DNA of 64,000 nucleotides from Xanthobacter autotrophicus (GTDB lineage Bacteria > Pseudomonadota > Alphaproteobacteria > Rhizobiales > Xanthobacteraceae), in assembly GCF_043194295.1 (NCBI RefSeq), contig NZ_JBAFVK010000011.1; one strand, 5' to 3'. The position numbers were made by a program, and so were the translations under genes. The notes below the pieces were generated by a model, which was not told where the DNA came from, searched no databases, and saw nothing but the letters and a program-made list of their open reading frames with translations. Of the stretch, positions 44,281 through 53,181 are shown piece by piece. Numbering within the stretch: the first letter of the stretch is position 1; each line of letters begins with the position of its first letter.

Positions 44281-44448
44281 GCAGGTCTCCTGGCTCGCGG
44301 ATCAGCGCCCCCGCCGCCTTCCCGGCGCCTTGCGGCGCCAGTGGCATCTGGCAGGGGCTCACCGCTTACAGTTGCGGGGGCAGCCACGGCATTGGGAGAG
44401 GCCTCCCGCACCGCATTCCCTTTTGCGCCCGTGTGGGACCACGGGACC
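44281..44448 (-). promoter_or_regulatory. cobalamin (adenosylcobalamin) riboswitch
   Basis: On the minus strand, 5' to 3', the conserved elements of the B12 riboswitch appear in order: GGGAATGCGGTGCGGGAGG, the core GCCCCCGCAACTGTAAGCGG (B12 box region), TGCCACTGGCGC with GGGAAGGCGGC, and the closing CGCGAGCCAGGAGACCTGC. It lies 117 bases before the DUF1636 start. A small hairpin (44214-44230) between it and the gene may be part of the expression platform. It should switch off the DUF1636-cobW-cobN-cobGHIJ operon when B12 is plentiful. The outer limits are approximate. Confidence 0.95.
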
Positions 44449-44619
44449 TTCGACACGGGCACTAAAGGCAGGGCGGGAGCGAATGTCAAATGGGGCGGCG
44501 GCGGGAGGCCGGGATGGCGGTTTCCCGGCCCGAAACGCCTCGCCGCTCTTTCCAGCCCGCGTGATCGACCTGGGGCTCGCGGGCGCGGAGATACCGCACC
44601 AGCAAGGTACACAACCCGC

Positions 44620-45900
44620 TCACACCTCCCCTGCGGTCTTCAGAAGAAACGCGTGGAGCGCTTCGGCGGCGAGGCCGATGTCGGCGGGGGAGGCGTATTC
44701 ACGCGGATTGTGGCTGCCGTTCTGCGAGCGCACGAACAGCATGGCCATGGGCATGATGCCCCGGAACACCATGGCGTCGTGACCGGCGCCGGAGGGCAGG
44801 CGCAGCACCGGCAGGCCGAGGCCCTCCACAACTTCCGCCATGCGCTCCTTCAGGACGCCGTGGCAGGGCGCGGCCGGCACCTCGTGGCCGATGTCGAGGA
44901 TGGCGCGCACGCCGCGCCGCGCCGCGATCTCGTCGATGGCCGCGCGGATGTCCGCGACGGCGCGCTGGCGCAGGTCGTCGGACAGGGTGCGCACGTCGAG
45001 GGAGAATTGCACCTCCCCCGGCACCACGTTCACGGCGCTGCCAGCAATGATCATGGTGCCAACCGTGGTCACCAGGGCATCGGCATCGGCGCGGCCGCGG
45101 GCTTCCACGGCGAGGATCATCTCGGCGGCGGCGGCCAGCGCGTCGTGGCGCATGGGCATGGGCAGGGTGCCGGAATGGCCGGCCTCGCCGCGCACGCGGA
45201 TATGGCCGCGCGAGGCCCCGGCGATGCCGGTGACGATGCCGAGCGGCGCGCCCGCCGCCTCCAGCACCGGGCCCTGCTCGATATGCACTTCCACATAGCC
45301 CAGCATGTCTGCCGGATCGCGCCGGCATTCGGCGATACGCTCCGCCGGCGCGCCGAACGAGCGCAGCGCCTCGGCGCGGGAGATGCCCTGCTGGTCCACG
45401 TCCTCCAGGCTCCTGGGGTCGAAGATGCCCGCCATGGCCTTGGACGAGGTGAGGGTGGAGAGGAAGCGCACGCCCTCTTCATCCGCGAAGGCCGCCACCT
45501 CGATGGCGAACGGCAGGCGCAGGCCTTGCGCGTTCAGGGCCTCCACCGCCGCGATGGCGGTGAGCACGCCCAGGTTTCCGTCATAGATGCCGGCGTTGCG
45601 CACGGTGTCGATGTGCGAGCCCATGAGCAGGGTCTTGGCATTGGCCCGGTCCGCCGCATAGCGCCCGACGATGGTGCCGGTGGCGTCCATGTGGACTTGG
45701 GTGAGGCCGGCCTCGCGCATCCAGTGCGACACCTGCGCCGCCGCCCGCTTGTGGGAGGGGGTGAGGGAGAGGCGGGTGAGCTCGCCCGGTACGTCCGAGA
45801 AGGCGGCAAGCTCCTTCAGGCGGGCGGTGATGGCATTGCCGTCAAGGGGCGCGAGGGTGGGGACGGGGGCAGGTTGCGGCACGGGGAAGACCTTGTTCAT
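44620..45900 (-). CDS. Zn-dependent M20 amidohydrolase, allantoate amidohydrolase type
   Basis: A 426-residue M20 family enzyme of the AllC / N-carbamoyl-amino-acid hydrolase group. Metal ligands lie in LLMGSHIDTVRNAGIYDGNLGVL, AFADEEGVRF and VEVHIEQGPVLEAAGAPLGIV; RHDALAAAAEMILAVE belongs to the dimer domain. In this urate cluster the expected substrate is allantoate, giving ureidoglycine plus ammonia and CO2. Ureidoglycolate is another candidate. Its ATG at 45900 overlaps the puuE-uraD stop (ATGA), so it is translated straight after the allantoinase. Confidence 0.9.
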   Translation of the reverse strand: MNKVFPVPQPAPVPTLAPLDGNAITARLKELAAFSDVPGELTRLSLTPSHKRAAAQVSHWMREAGLTQVHMDATGTIVGRYAADRANAKTLLMGSHIDTVRNAGIYDGNLGVLTAIAAVEALNAQGLRLPFAIEVAAFADEEGVRFLSTLTSSKAMAGIFDPRSLEDVDQQGISRAEALRSFGAPAERIAECRRDPADMLGYVEVHIEQGPVLEAAGAPLGIVTGIAGASRGHIRVRGEAGHSGTLPMPMRHDALAAAAEMILAVEARGRADADALVTTVGTMIIAGSAVNVVPGEVQFSLDVRTLSDDLRQRAVADIRAAIDEIAARRGVRAILDIGHEVPAAPCHGVLKERMAEVVEGLGLPVLRLPSGAGHDAMVFRGIMPMAMLFVRSQNGSHNPREYASPADIGLAAEALHAFLLKTAGEV

Positions 45901-47345
45901 GCGGCCTCCGGGAGCATCTGGTCCAGCCGGAGCCGGGCGATGCGCTCGATCTGTGTGAGGGCCTCGTTGACCTCCTGGTCGCGATCATGGGCGAGCCGGC
46001 GCTCGAAGGCGTCGAGGATCTCGGCCTTGGTCCGGCCGCGGATGGCCATGATGAAGACGAAGCCGAACTTTGCCACGTAGGCGTCATTGAGGGCGGTGAA
46101 GCGGGCCTTCTCCTCCGCCGTCAGCCGGTCGAGGCCGGCGGACGCCTGCTCGGCGGTGGATTCGGCGGTGAGCAGCTTGGCTTCCGCGAGCTTCCCGGCA
46201 AGGTCCGGATGGGCATGAATGACCGCCATCTGCTTCTCGATGGGGGCGGCGCGCAGCACGGCGGCAAGGGCTGCGTGGAGGCCGGCGGCGGTGTCCTCGC
46301 GGGGGGTGAGGCCCTTGTCGTAGGCGCCTTCCGCGATCCAGGGGGAATGCTCGAACACGCCGCCGAACCGTTCCACGAACAGGCCGCGCGGCATGAAGGT
46401 GGGCCGGTAGCCGCCGACGGGGGGGTGGGTGGCGATCCAGTGGCGGGCGATGTCGACGCGCCGGGCCACCCACACCTTCTCATGACCGGCGATGTAATCG
46501 AGGAAGCGAGCCAGCGCCTGGGCGCGGCCGGGCCGGCCGGCGAGGCGGGGATGGAGGCCGACCGACATCATCTTCGGCGCGGTCTCGCCCTCGGCATAGA
46601 GCAGGTCGAAGCTGTCCTTGAGATAGTCGAAGAAATCGGTGCCGGTGCCGAAGCCCGCCGCCACCGAGAAGCGCATGTCGTTGGCGTCCAGCGTGTAGGG
46701 CACCACCAATTGCGGACCCTTGGCGCTCTCGATCCAGTAGGGCAGTTCGTCGGCGTAGCTATCGGCGGCATAGAGGAAGCCGCCTTTCTCCATCACCAAC
46801 GGCACCGTGTGCTCTGCCGAGCGGCCCTGGTAGAAGCCCAGCGGGCGGGAGCCGGTCACTTCGGTGTGGATGCGGATCGCCTCGTCGATGTGCTCGCGCT
46901 CGGCGTCGCGGGTGAAGTCCTTGTATTCCAGCCATTTGTAGCCGTGGCTCGCAATCTCCCAGTCGGCCTCCTTCATGGCGGCGACGGCATCCGGGTTGCG
47001 GGCGAGTGCGGTGGCGACGCCATAGACCGTGACCGGCATGGCGCGCTCGGTGAACAGGCGGTGCAGCCGCCAGAAGCCTACCCGGGCACCGTATTCGTAG
47101 ATGGATTCCATGTTCATGTGCCGCTGGCGGGGCCAGGGCTGGGCGCCGATGATTTCGGACAGGAAGGCTTCCGAGGCATTGTCGCCGTGGAGGACGGAAT
47201 TCTCGCCGCCCTCCTCGTAATTCACCACGAACTGGACGGCGATGCGCGCGTCTCCCGGCCAGCGGGCATGGGGCGGGGTGCGCCCATAGCCGATGAGGTC
47301 GCGCGGGTAGGGCCGGCCGGTGATGGGATCGTTGGGCACGGACAT
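45897..47345 (-). CDS. fused allantoinase (PuuE) and OHCU decarboxylase (UraD)
   Basis: A 482-residue two-domain enzyme. Residues 1 to about 305 are PuuE, a polysaccharide-deacetylase-like, cofactor-independent allantoinase: RPYPRDLIGYGRTPPHARWPGDARIAVQFVVNYEEGGE, EIASHGYKWLEYKDFTRDAE, GFYQGRSAEHTVPLVMEKGGFLYAADSYADELPYW. Residues about 315-482 are UraD, which decarboxylates 2-oxo-4-hydroxy-4-carboxy-5-ureidoimidazoline to S-allantoin; HAHPDLAGKLAEAKLLTAEST has the expected catalytic His near 377-379. The two consecutive steps are thus joined on one chain. It is 3 bp downstream of uraH. Confidence 0.95.
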   Translation of the reverse strand: MSVPNDPITGRPYPRDLIGYGRTPPHARWPGDARIAVQFVVNYEEGGENSVLHGDNASEAFLSEIIGAQPWPRQRHMNMESIYEYGARVGFWRLHRLFTERAMPVTVYGVATALARNPDAVAAMKEADWEIASHGYKWLEYKDFTRDAEREHIDEAIRIHTEVTGSRPLGFYQGRSAEHTVPLVMEKGGFLYAADSYADELPYWIESAKGPQLVVPYTLDANDMRFSVAAGFGTGTDFFDYLKDSFDLLYAEGETAPKMMSVGLHPRLAGRPGRAQALARFLDYIAGHEKVWVARRVDIARHWIATHPPVGGYRPTFMPRGLFVERFGGVFEHSPWIAEGAYDKGLTPREDTAAGLHAALAAVLRAAPIEKQMAVIHAHPDLAGKLAEAKLLTAESTAEQASAGLDRLTAEEKARFTALNDAYVAKFGFVFIMAIRGRTKAEILDAFERRLAHDRDQEVNEALTQIERIARLRLDQMLPEAA

Positions 47346-47348
47346 TCC

Positions 47349-47702
47349 TCAGGAGCCCCGATAGGTGGAGTAGCTCCACGGGGAGCACAGAAGCGGCACA
47401 TGATAATGCCCGTCCTCCGCCAGCGAGAAGCGCAGGGGCACCACGTCGAGGAAGGGCGGATCGGACGCCGGAGCGCCGGTGGCGCGGAAATGCGCACCGA
47501 TGTGGAACTGAAGCTCGTAGGTGCCGGCCTTGAACTCATCGCCCGCGAGCAGGGGCGTGTCGGTACGCCCGTCCGCATTGGTGCGGCGCTCGGTCACGAG
47601 CGTGCGCGAGCCATCCGGCGTCAGACGGTAAAGTTCAACCGCCACATTGGCCGCCGGACCACCAGCGACGGTGTCGAGTACATGCGTGGACAGGCGCCCC
47701 AT
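47349..47702 (-). CDS. uraH: hydroxyisourate hydrolase
   Basis: A 117-residue transthyretin-like protein that hydrolyses 5-hydroxyisourate to OHCU. The N-terminal LSTHVLDTVAGGPAANVAVELYRL carries the conserved His, and the last residues PLLCSPWSYSTYRGS end in the diagnostic YRGS tetrapeptide. ATG 47702 follows GAGGG and is preferred over a longer upstream frame. It is first in the uraH / puuE-uraD / amidohydrolase transcript and diverges from the permease. Confidence 0.97.
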   Translation of the reverse strand: MGRLSTHVLDTVAGGPAANVAVELYRLTPDGSRTLVTERRTNADGRTDTPLLAGDEFKAGTYELQFHIGAHFRATGAPASDPPFLDVVPLRFSLAEDGHYHVPLLCSPWSYSTYRGS

Positions 47703-47783
47703 TTTTCCCTCGCAGGCCTTGCGGTCAAAAGATCCGCTGCAGGGCAGCATAACCCGGTCGCGGACGATCCATTTCCCAAAAAT

Positions 47784-47801
47784 ATTGGAAGATCTTCCGA
47801 T
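47784..47801. promoter_or_regulatory. palindromic operator candidate in uraH-permease gap
   Basis: GGAAGATCTTCC (47787-47798) is a perfect 12-bp palindrome; including flanks 47784-47801 it extends to 18 bp with one mismatched pair. It lies in an AT-rich part of the divergent 258-bp gap. A dimeric regulator acting on both transcripts is a reasonable inference. Confidence 0.45.
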
Positions 47802-47960
47802 TAACCAACGGTTTTCACGGCGCGCGATTTGATCTTTCATTAGGCATGCCGATACGTTGGGCAGACCCGCCGGACCGGTACCCGCGCCGCACGCAAAATG
47901 GCGCCAATAAACGAAAACGCCCTTCCGCACCCGACCCGACTGCCTTTCCAGGGGGACCTC

Positions 47961-49352
47961 ATGTCCGAAGCCGTTCATCCCGTAGACGAAATACTGCCAG
48001 CTCCGAAACTCGCCATCCTCGGCCTCCAGCACGTGCTGGTCATGTATGCCGGCGCGGTGGCGGTGCCGCTCATCATCGGCCGCGCGCTGAAGCTGCCACC
48101 CCAGGACGTGGCCTTCCTCATCAGTGCCGACCTGTTCGCCTGCGGCCTCGCGACGCTGGCCCAGTGCCTCGGCTTCTTTGGCGTCGGCATCCGCCTGCCG
48201 GTGATGATGGGTGTCACCTTCGCCTCGGTCGGTCCCATGCTCTCCATGGCGGCGAGCCCGGAGATCGGCCTTCTGGGCATCTATGGCTCGGTGATCGCGG
48301 CGGGCATCTTCGGCATCATCGTCGCGCCATTCGTCTCGCGGCTGTTGCCCTTGTTCCCGCCGGTGGTGACCGGCACCATCATCCTCATCATCGGCATCTC
48401 GCTGATGCGGGTGGGTATCAACTGGGCCGGCGGCGGCATTCCATTCCTGACCCAGACCATCGACGGCAAGGTGGTGCAGGTGGCCAATCCCAATTACGGC
48501 CAGCTCCAGGGCCTCGGCATTTCGCTGTTCGTGATGCTGGTGGTGCTTGGTCTCATCAAGTGGGGCAAGGGCTTCCTCGCCAATGTGGCGGTGCTACTCG
48601 GCATCATCGCCGGCGCGGTGCTGGCGACCTTCCTCGGCATCATGCATTTCGAGAAGGTGGCGGCGGCGTCCTGGTTCGACGTGATCCTGCCGTTCCACTT
48701 CGGCATGCCCACGTTCCACCTCGTCCCCATCATCACCATGTGCATCGTGATGATCGTGGTGATGATCGAATCCGTCGGCATGTTCCTCGCCCTCTCGGAC
48801 ATCACCGGCAAGCCGGTGGACCAGAAGGCGCTCACCAAGGGCCTGCGCGCCGATGGTGTGGGCACCTTCCTCGGCGGCATCTTCAACACTTTCCCCTACA
48901 CCTCCTTCTCGCAGAACGTGGGCCTCGTCGGCGTCACCGGCGTGCGCTCGCGCTGGGTGACGGTTGTGGGCGGCGCCATCATGCTCGGCCTCGGCCTGCT
49001 GCCGAAGATGGCGGCGCTGGTGGAGGCGGTGCCCCAGGTGGTGCTGGGCGGCGCGGGCCTCGTGATGTTCGGCATGGTGGCGGCCACCGGCGCGCGCATC
49101 CTCACCGGTGTCGACTTCAAGACCAACCGCTTCAACCTGTTCATCGTCGCGGTGTCGGTGGGCTTCGGCATGATCCCGCTGGTCTCGCCCAACTTCTTCA
49201 AGAACCTGCCGCACGAGCTGCACCCGCTGCTGGAGAGCGGCATCCTGCTGTGCGCCATCGTCGCCGTGCTGCTCAACGTCTTCTTCAACGGCGTGAAGCA
49301 GACCTCCACCGAGGAGATCGTCGCGGCGGCCAAGCAGGCCGAGGCCCACTGA
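47961..49352 (+). CDS. nucleobase:cation symporter-2 family permease (urate/xanthine type)
   Basis: A 463-residue NCS2 permease with about 12-14 membrane segments. LAILGLQHVLVMYAGAVAVPLIIGRAL is the classic start; the motif SVGMFLALSDITGKPVD and TKGLRADGVGTFLGGIFNTFPYTSFSQNVGLVGVTGVRSR are signature stretches of the xanthine/urate branch (PucJ/K, UacT-like). Position between uraH and the LysR gene makes urate or xanthine the likely cargo. GGGGGACC precedes ATG 47961; an upstream in-frame ATG (47898) is less likely. Confidence 0.93.
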   Translation: MSEAVHPVDEILPAPKLAILGLQHVLVMYAGAVAVPLIIGRALKLPPQDVAFLISADLFACGLATLAQCLGFFGVGIRLPVMMGVTFASVGPMLSMAASPEIGLLGIYGSVIAAGIFGIIVAPFVSRLLPLFPPVVTGTIILIIGISLMRVGINWAGGGIPFLTQTIDGKVVQVANPNYGQLQGLGISLFVMLVVLGLIKWGKGFLANVAVLLGIIAGAVLATFLGIMHFEKVAAASWFDVILPFHFGMPTFHLVPIITMCIVMIVVMIESVGMFLALSDITGKPVDQKALTKGLRADGVGTFLGGIFNTFPYTSFSQNVGLVGVTGVRSRWVTVVGGAIMLGLGLLPKMAALVEAVPQVVLGGAGLVMFGMVAATGARILTGVDFKTNRFNLFIVAVSVGFGMIPLVSPNFFKNLPHELHPLLESGILLCAIVAVLLNVFFNGVKQTSTEEIVAAAKQAEAH

Positions 49353-49420
49353 GGCGGGGCAGTCGGGCGGAGGCGGGGGGCGGCGCAAGGGTGAACGCGG
49401 CCAATCAGACTGGCACGCGC

Positions 49421-50347
49421 TCAGGCGGACAGCCGCTCCCCGATCTTCCCCAGCTCCTGGGCGATGTAGCGGCGGCCCTGGTCCACCAGCATGTCGGCGA
49501 AGGCCTTCACCTTCAACGGCACCAGCTGGCGGGCGGGGTAGAGCACGGCGAGGGTCGCGGGCTTGGGCGGGTGCGCCTGAAGCACCGGCACCAGGCGGCC
49601 CTCGGCGAGCGCATCCGCCACCTCGAAGCGGGGCTTCACCACGATGCCCCGCCCCTCGAGGGCCCAGACGGTGAGCACATCGCCGTCGTCGGCCTCCAGG
49701 TGCCCGGTGACCGGAACGGCGAGGTCACGGCCCTCGTCGGTCAGCATCCAGCGCAGTTCCCGAAGGCTCGCAAATCTCAGGAGCAGGCATTGATGGGACA
49801 ACAGGTCCTGCGGGCGCAGCGGCACTCCCGCCCGCTCCAGATAGGCCGGGGAGGCGCACAATATGCGTTCCACCTGCGCCACCTTGCGCATGATCATGCT
49901 GGAATCCTCGAAGGTGGCGAGGCGCAGCGCCACGTCGATGGATTCGGCGATCAGGTCGAGGGTGTGTTCGGAGAGGCGCAGGCGCACGTCGATCTCCGGG
50001 TGCGCCTCCTGGTAACGCGCCGAAACCTGCGCCACCAGGCGCCGGCCCAGATGGAGCGGGGCGGTGACCCTGAGCGCGCCGCGGGGCAGGGCGCCCAATT
50101 CCGACACATTGCTCTCCGCCGCATCGATGAGGCGGAGCGCGTCGGTGATGGCCTCGTAATAGACGCGGCCCTGCTCGGTCAGGCTCATGCGGCGGGTGGT
50201 GCGGTTGAACAGCCGGCAGCCCAGGTGCTTCTCCAGCATCTGGATGCGGTGGCTCACCACATTGGCGGACAGGCGCAGCCGCCGCGCGGCTTCCGAGAAG
50301 CTCTCGCTCTCCACCGACATGGCGAAGGCCTTCATATTGTCGAGCAC
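49421..50347 (-). CDS. LysR family transcriptional regulator
   Basis: A 308-residue LysR-type protein. The winged helix-turn-helix spans about 5-65 (NMKAFAMSVESESFSEAARRLRLSANVVSHRIQMLEKHLGCRLFNRTTRRMSLTEQG in parts), followed by the effector-binding domain (PRGALRVTAPLHLGRRLVAQVSARYQEAHPEIDVRLRLSE). GTG 50347 is chosen; ATG 50335 is an alternative. It diverges from puuD across a 190-bp gap, the normal layout for a LysR activator of an adjacent gene. It probably senses urate or another purine intermediate, which is an inference. Confidence 0.9.
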   Translation of the reverse strand: MLDNMKAFAMSVESESFSEAARRLRLSANVVSHRIQMLEKHLGCRLFNRTTRRMSLTEQGRVYYEAITDALRLIDAAESNVSELGALPRGALRVTAPLHLGRRLVAQVSARYQEAHPEIDVRLRLSEHTLDLIAESIDVALRLATFEDSSMIMRKVAQVERILCASPAYLERAGVPLRPQDLLSHQCLLLRFASLRELRWMLTDEGRDLAVPVTGHLEADDGDVLTVWALEGRGIVVKPRFEVADALAEGRLVPVLQAHPPKPATLAVLYPARQLVPLKVKAFADMLVDQGRRYIAQELGKIGERLSA

Positions 50348-50539
50348 GATGCCACGTCCCTTGACCTGAACCTTCACAACGATAAGCACGCGGGACGGCG
50401 GGGCCAATGGCGCCGCAAGATCCCGGATCAACAATCACATGAGAGACCGCGTCATCCGATGGGCTTGCGGCGCACGCCCATCGGCGCGGGCTCCGAAGGA
50501 AACGCGCCTTCGCCTTCCAGCTACGGGACCTGAACGGAC

Positions 50540-51763
50540 ATGGAACCTATCCTTCACGAGTGGGGCAGCCTGTTGCTGCGCTGGACGCACATCATCGCCG
50601 GCATGGCGTGGATCGGCTCGTCCTTTTATTTCATGCATCTCGACGCCAGCCTGAAGGCGACCCCCGACATCCCCGCCGGCAAGGGCGGAGAAGCCTGGGA
50701 AGTGCATGGCGGCGGCTTCTACCAGGTGAAGAAGTATCTGGTGGCGCCGAGCTTCCTGCCCGAGGAGCTAGGCTGGCACAAGTGGCAGTCCTATGCCACC
50801 TGGCTCACCGGCTTCTTCCTGCTGATCTGGATCTATTACTACAAATCGTCCATCTATCTCATCGACCCGGCGGTGATGAACCTGAAGCCGTTCGTCGCCT
50901 TCGTCATCGGCATGGGCGGGCTGGCTTTGGGCTGGATTGCCTATGACCAGCTGTGTCGTTCCAGGCTCGGCAACAATCCCATGGCGGTGGGCGTCATCGT
51001 GTTCGTCGGCGTGGTGCTGGCGGCCTACCTGTTCCAGCAGGTGTTCTCGGCCCGCGCCGCCTTCATCCACACCGGCGCGCTCATGGCCACCATCATGAGC
51101 GGCAACGTCTTCTTCGTGATCATCCCCAACCAGCACAAGGTGGTGGCGGCGCTGAAGGCGGGGCAGGTTCCGGACCCCTATTACGGCAAGACCGCGAAGC
51201 TGAGGTCGGGGCACAACAATTATTTCACGCTGCCCGTCGTCTTCCTGATGATCTCCAACCACTATCCGCTCACCTATTCCACGCCTTATGCCTATGTCAT
51301 CGTGGCGCTGTCCCTCGTGGTGGGCACGGTGATCCGCTATTATTACAATGAGCGGCACGCGGGCCGTGGCGACAAGGCGTGGTGCTGGCTGGTGGCGGCG
51401 GTGTGCATCATCCTTGCCATCGCCATCTCGGCCACCACGACCCCCATGGGCCGCACCGCCCTCGGCCTGCCGCCGCTGGTGAGCGTCGCCTATGCCCGGA
51501 GCGGGCCGCCGGTGGAGGTGCCGGACGACGTGGCCAACATCGTCATGGGCCGCTGCTCCATGTGCCATGCCTCAGAGCCGCTCTACGAAGGCATCGTCAT
51601 CGCCCCGCGCGGGGTGATGCTCGACACGCCGGAGCACATCGCCCGCAACCGCGACCTCATCGTCGTGCAGGCCGGCCTTACCCATGCCATGCCACCCAAT
51701 AACATCACCGAGCTGTCGCAGGAGGACCGGGAGGTGCTGAAGGCCTGGGGGGCGGGCAAGTAA
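50540..51763 (+). CDS. puuD: membrane-bound urate oxidase/hydroxylase PuuD with cytochrome c domain
   Basis: A 407-residue PuuD. Residues about 1-320 are an eight-helix membrane domain, starting LLLRWTHIIAGMAWIGSSFYFMHLDASLK and including GWIAYDQLC, RAAFIHTGALMATIMSGNVFFVIIPNQ and YSTPYAYVIVALSLVVGTVIRYYYNE. The C-terminal 80 residues form a cytochrome c with haem site Cys339-x2-Cys342-His343 (MGRCSMCHASEP) and a later Met-containing HAMPPNNITELS. PuuD oxidises urate to 5-hydroxyisourate and passes electrons to the respiratory chain, so no H2O2 is formed. UraH and UraD act next. Confidence 0.95.
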   Translation: MEPILHEWGSLLLRWTHIIAGMAWIGSSFYFMHLDASLKATPDIPAGKGGEAWEVHGGGFYQVKKYLVAPSFLPEELGWHKWQSYATWLTGFFLLIWIYYYKSSIYLIDPAVMNLKPFVAFVIGMGGLALGWIAYDQLCRSRLGNNPMAVGVIVFVGVVLAAYLFQQVFSARAAFIHTGALMATIMSGNVFFVIIPNQHKVVAALKAGQVPDPYYGKTAKLRSGHNNYFTLPVVFLMISNHYPLTYSTPYAYVIVALSLVVGTVIRYYYNERHAGRGDKAWCWLVAAVCIILAIAISATTTPMGRTALGLPPLVSVAYARSGPPVEVPDDVANIVMGRCSMCHASEPLYEGIVIAPRGVMLDTPEHIARNRDLIVVQAGLTHAMPPNNITELSQEDREVLKAWGAGK

Positions 51764-51875
51764 GGTTGGGTCCCCGTGTCGCGGTGGCCGGAGCACATGC
51801 GGGTTCCGGCCGCCGCGCCTTGTCGTTTGCGTCGAAAGCGCAATAAAACCGTCTGTAAAATCGAAGGAAAGCCCC

Positions 51876-53105
51876 ATGACAACCCCCGACGCCGACACCC
51901 TGCCCCACCTCATCGCCGAGCGCGCCGACGCGCAGCACGCGTTTCTGGCGGAGCTGGTGAAGGTGCCGTCCGACAATCCCCCCGGCGATTGCGCCCCCCA
52001 TGCCGCGCGCGCTGCCGAACTGCTGGAAGGGCTCGGCCATGTGGTGGAGCGCCATGTGGTTCCAGCCGACCGGGTGAAGGCAGCGGGCATGATCTCGGTG
52101 ACCAACCTCATCGTGCGCCATCGCTTCGGAGACGGGCCGGTGATCGCCCTCAACGCCCATGGCGACGTGGTGCCCCCCGGCGAGGGCTGGACCAAGGATC
52201 CCTTCGGCGCCGAGGTGGTGGACGGGCGCATGTATGGCCGCGGCGTCGCCGTCTCCAAGTCGGACTTCGCCACCTACGCCTTCGCCCTCGATGCGCTGAA
52301 GCGCTCGGGCCTGCCGCTCAAGGGCACGGTGGAACTGCACTTCACCTATGACGAGGAGATCGGCGGCGAGGTCGGGCCGGGCTGGATTCTCGAACAGGGC
52401 ATCACTAAGCCGGATTATGCCGTCTCCGCCGGCTTCACCTATGGCGTGGTGGTGGGCCACAACGGCTGTCTCCACCTGGAGGTGGAGGTGAACGGCAGGT
52501 CGGCCCATGCCGCGCTGCCCTTCACCGGCATCGACGCGCTGGAGGCGGCCAACCATATCCTAACCGCGCTCTATGCCTATCGCGGCACCTTGAAGGACAA
52601 GGTGTCCGAGGTGGCGGGCATCGGCTCGCCCCAGCTGACGGTGGGCCTCATCTCCGGCGGCATCAACACCAATGTGGTGCCGGACCGCGTCACCTTCCGC
52701 CTCGACCGGCGCATCGTGCCCGACGAGAGCCCGGAAGCGGTGGAAGCCGAAGTGCGCAAGGTGATCGCCGATGCCGCCTCGGCCTTCCCCAAGGCGCGGG
52801 TGGAGGTGCGGCGCATCCTGCTGGCGCGGCCGCTGGTGCCCAGCGAGGGGACGAAGGTGCTGTCGTCGGTGCTGTGCCGCAACGCCTCCGCCGTGACCGG
52901 CGAGACGGTGAAGGAGACCGGCGTTCCGATCTATACGGATGCGCGGCTCTATGCCGAGGCGGGCGTGCCGGTGGTGCTCTACGGCGCCGGCCCCCACACC
53001 ATCGAGGAGGCCAACGGCCACCGGGCGGACGAGAACCTGCTCCTGTCTGATCTGGACAAGGCGACACTGGTCATCGCCCTCACCCTGCGCGACCTGCTGG
53101 CGTAG
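51876..53105 (+). CDS. M20 family metallopeptidase (ArgE/DapE-like)
   Basis: A 409-residue M20 dizinc hydrolase. The metal-binding HGD is in ALNAHGDVVPPGEGWTKDPFGAEVVDGRMYGRGVAVSKSDF, the catalytic acid region is FTYDEEIGGEVGPGWIL, and GRSAHAALPFTGIDALEAANHIL is the lid/dimer domain. Databases call such proteins acetylornithine deacetylase/succinyl-diaminopimelate desuccinylase. Its place behind puuD hints at a ureido-compound substrate instead; this is an inference. AAGGAAAG precedes ATG 51876, 112 bp after puuD on the same strand. Confidence 0.88.
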   Translation: MTTPDADTLPHLIAERADAQHAFLAELVKVPSDNPPGDCAPHAARAAELLEGLGHVVERHVVPADRVKAAGMISVTNLIVRHRFGDGPVIALNAHGDVVPPGEGWTKDPFGAEVVDGRMYGRGVAVSKSDFATYAFALDALKRSGLPLKGTVELHFTYDEEIGGEVGPGWILEQGITKPDYAVSAGFTYGVVVGHNGCLHLEVEVNGRSAHAALPFTGIDALEAANHILTALYAYRGTLKDKVSEVAGIGSPQLTVGLISGGINTNVVPDRVTFRLDRRIVPDESPEAVEAEVRKVIADAASAFPKARVEVRRILLARPLVPSEGTKVLSSVLCRNASAVTGETVKETGVPIYTDARLYAEAGVPVVLYGAGPHTIEEANGHRADENLLLSDLDKATLVIALTLRDLLA

Positions 53106-53181
53106 GGGTAAGCCGGAAGAGGGAGGGCAGGGCGAACCCGCCCGGCCTTTCCTTGTCCGGCTTGTGGAAGATGTGCCTTCC

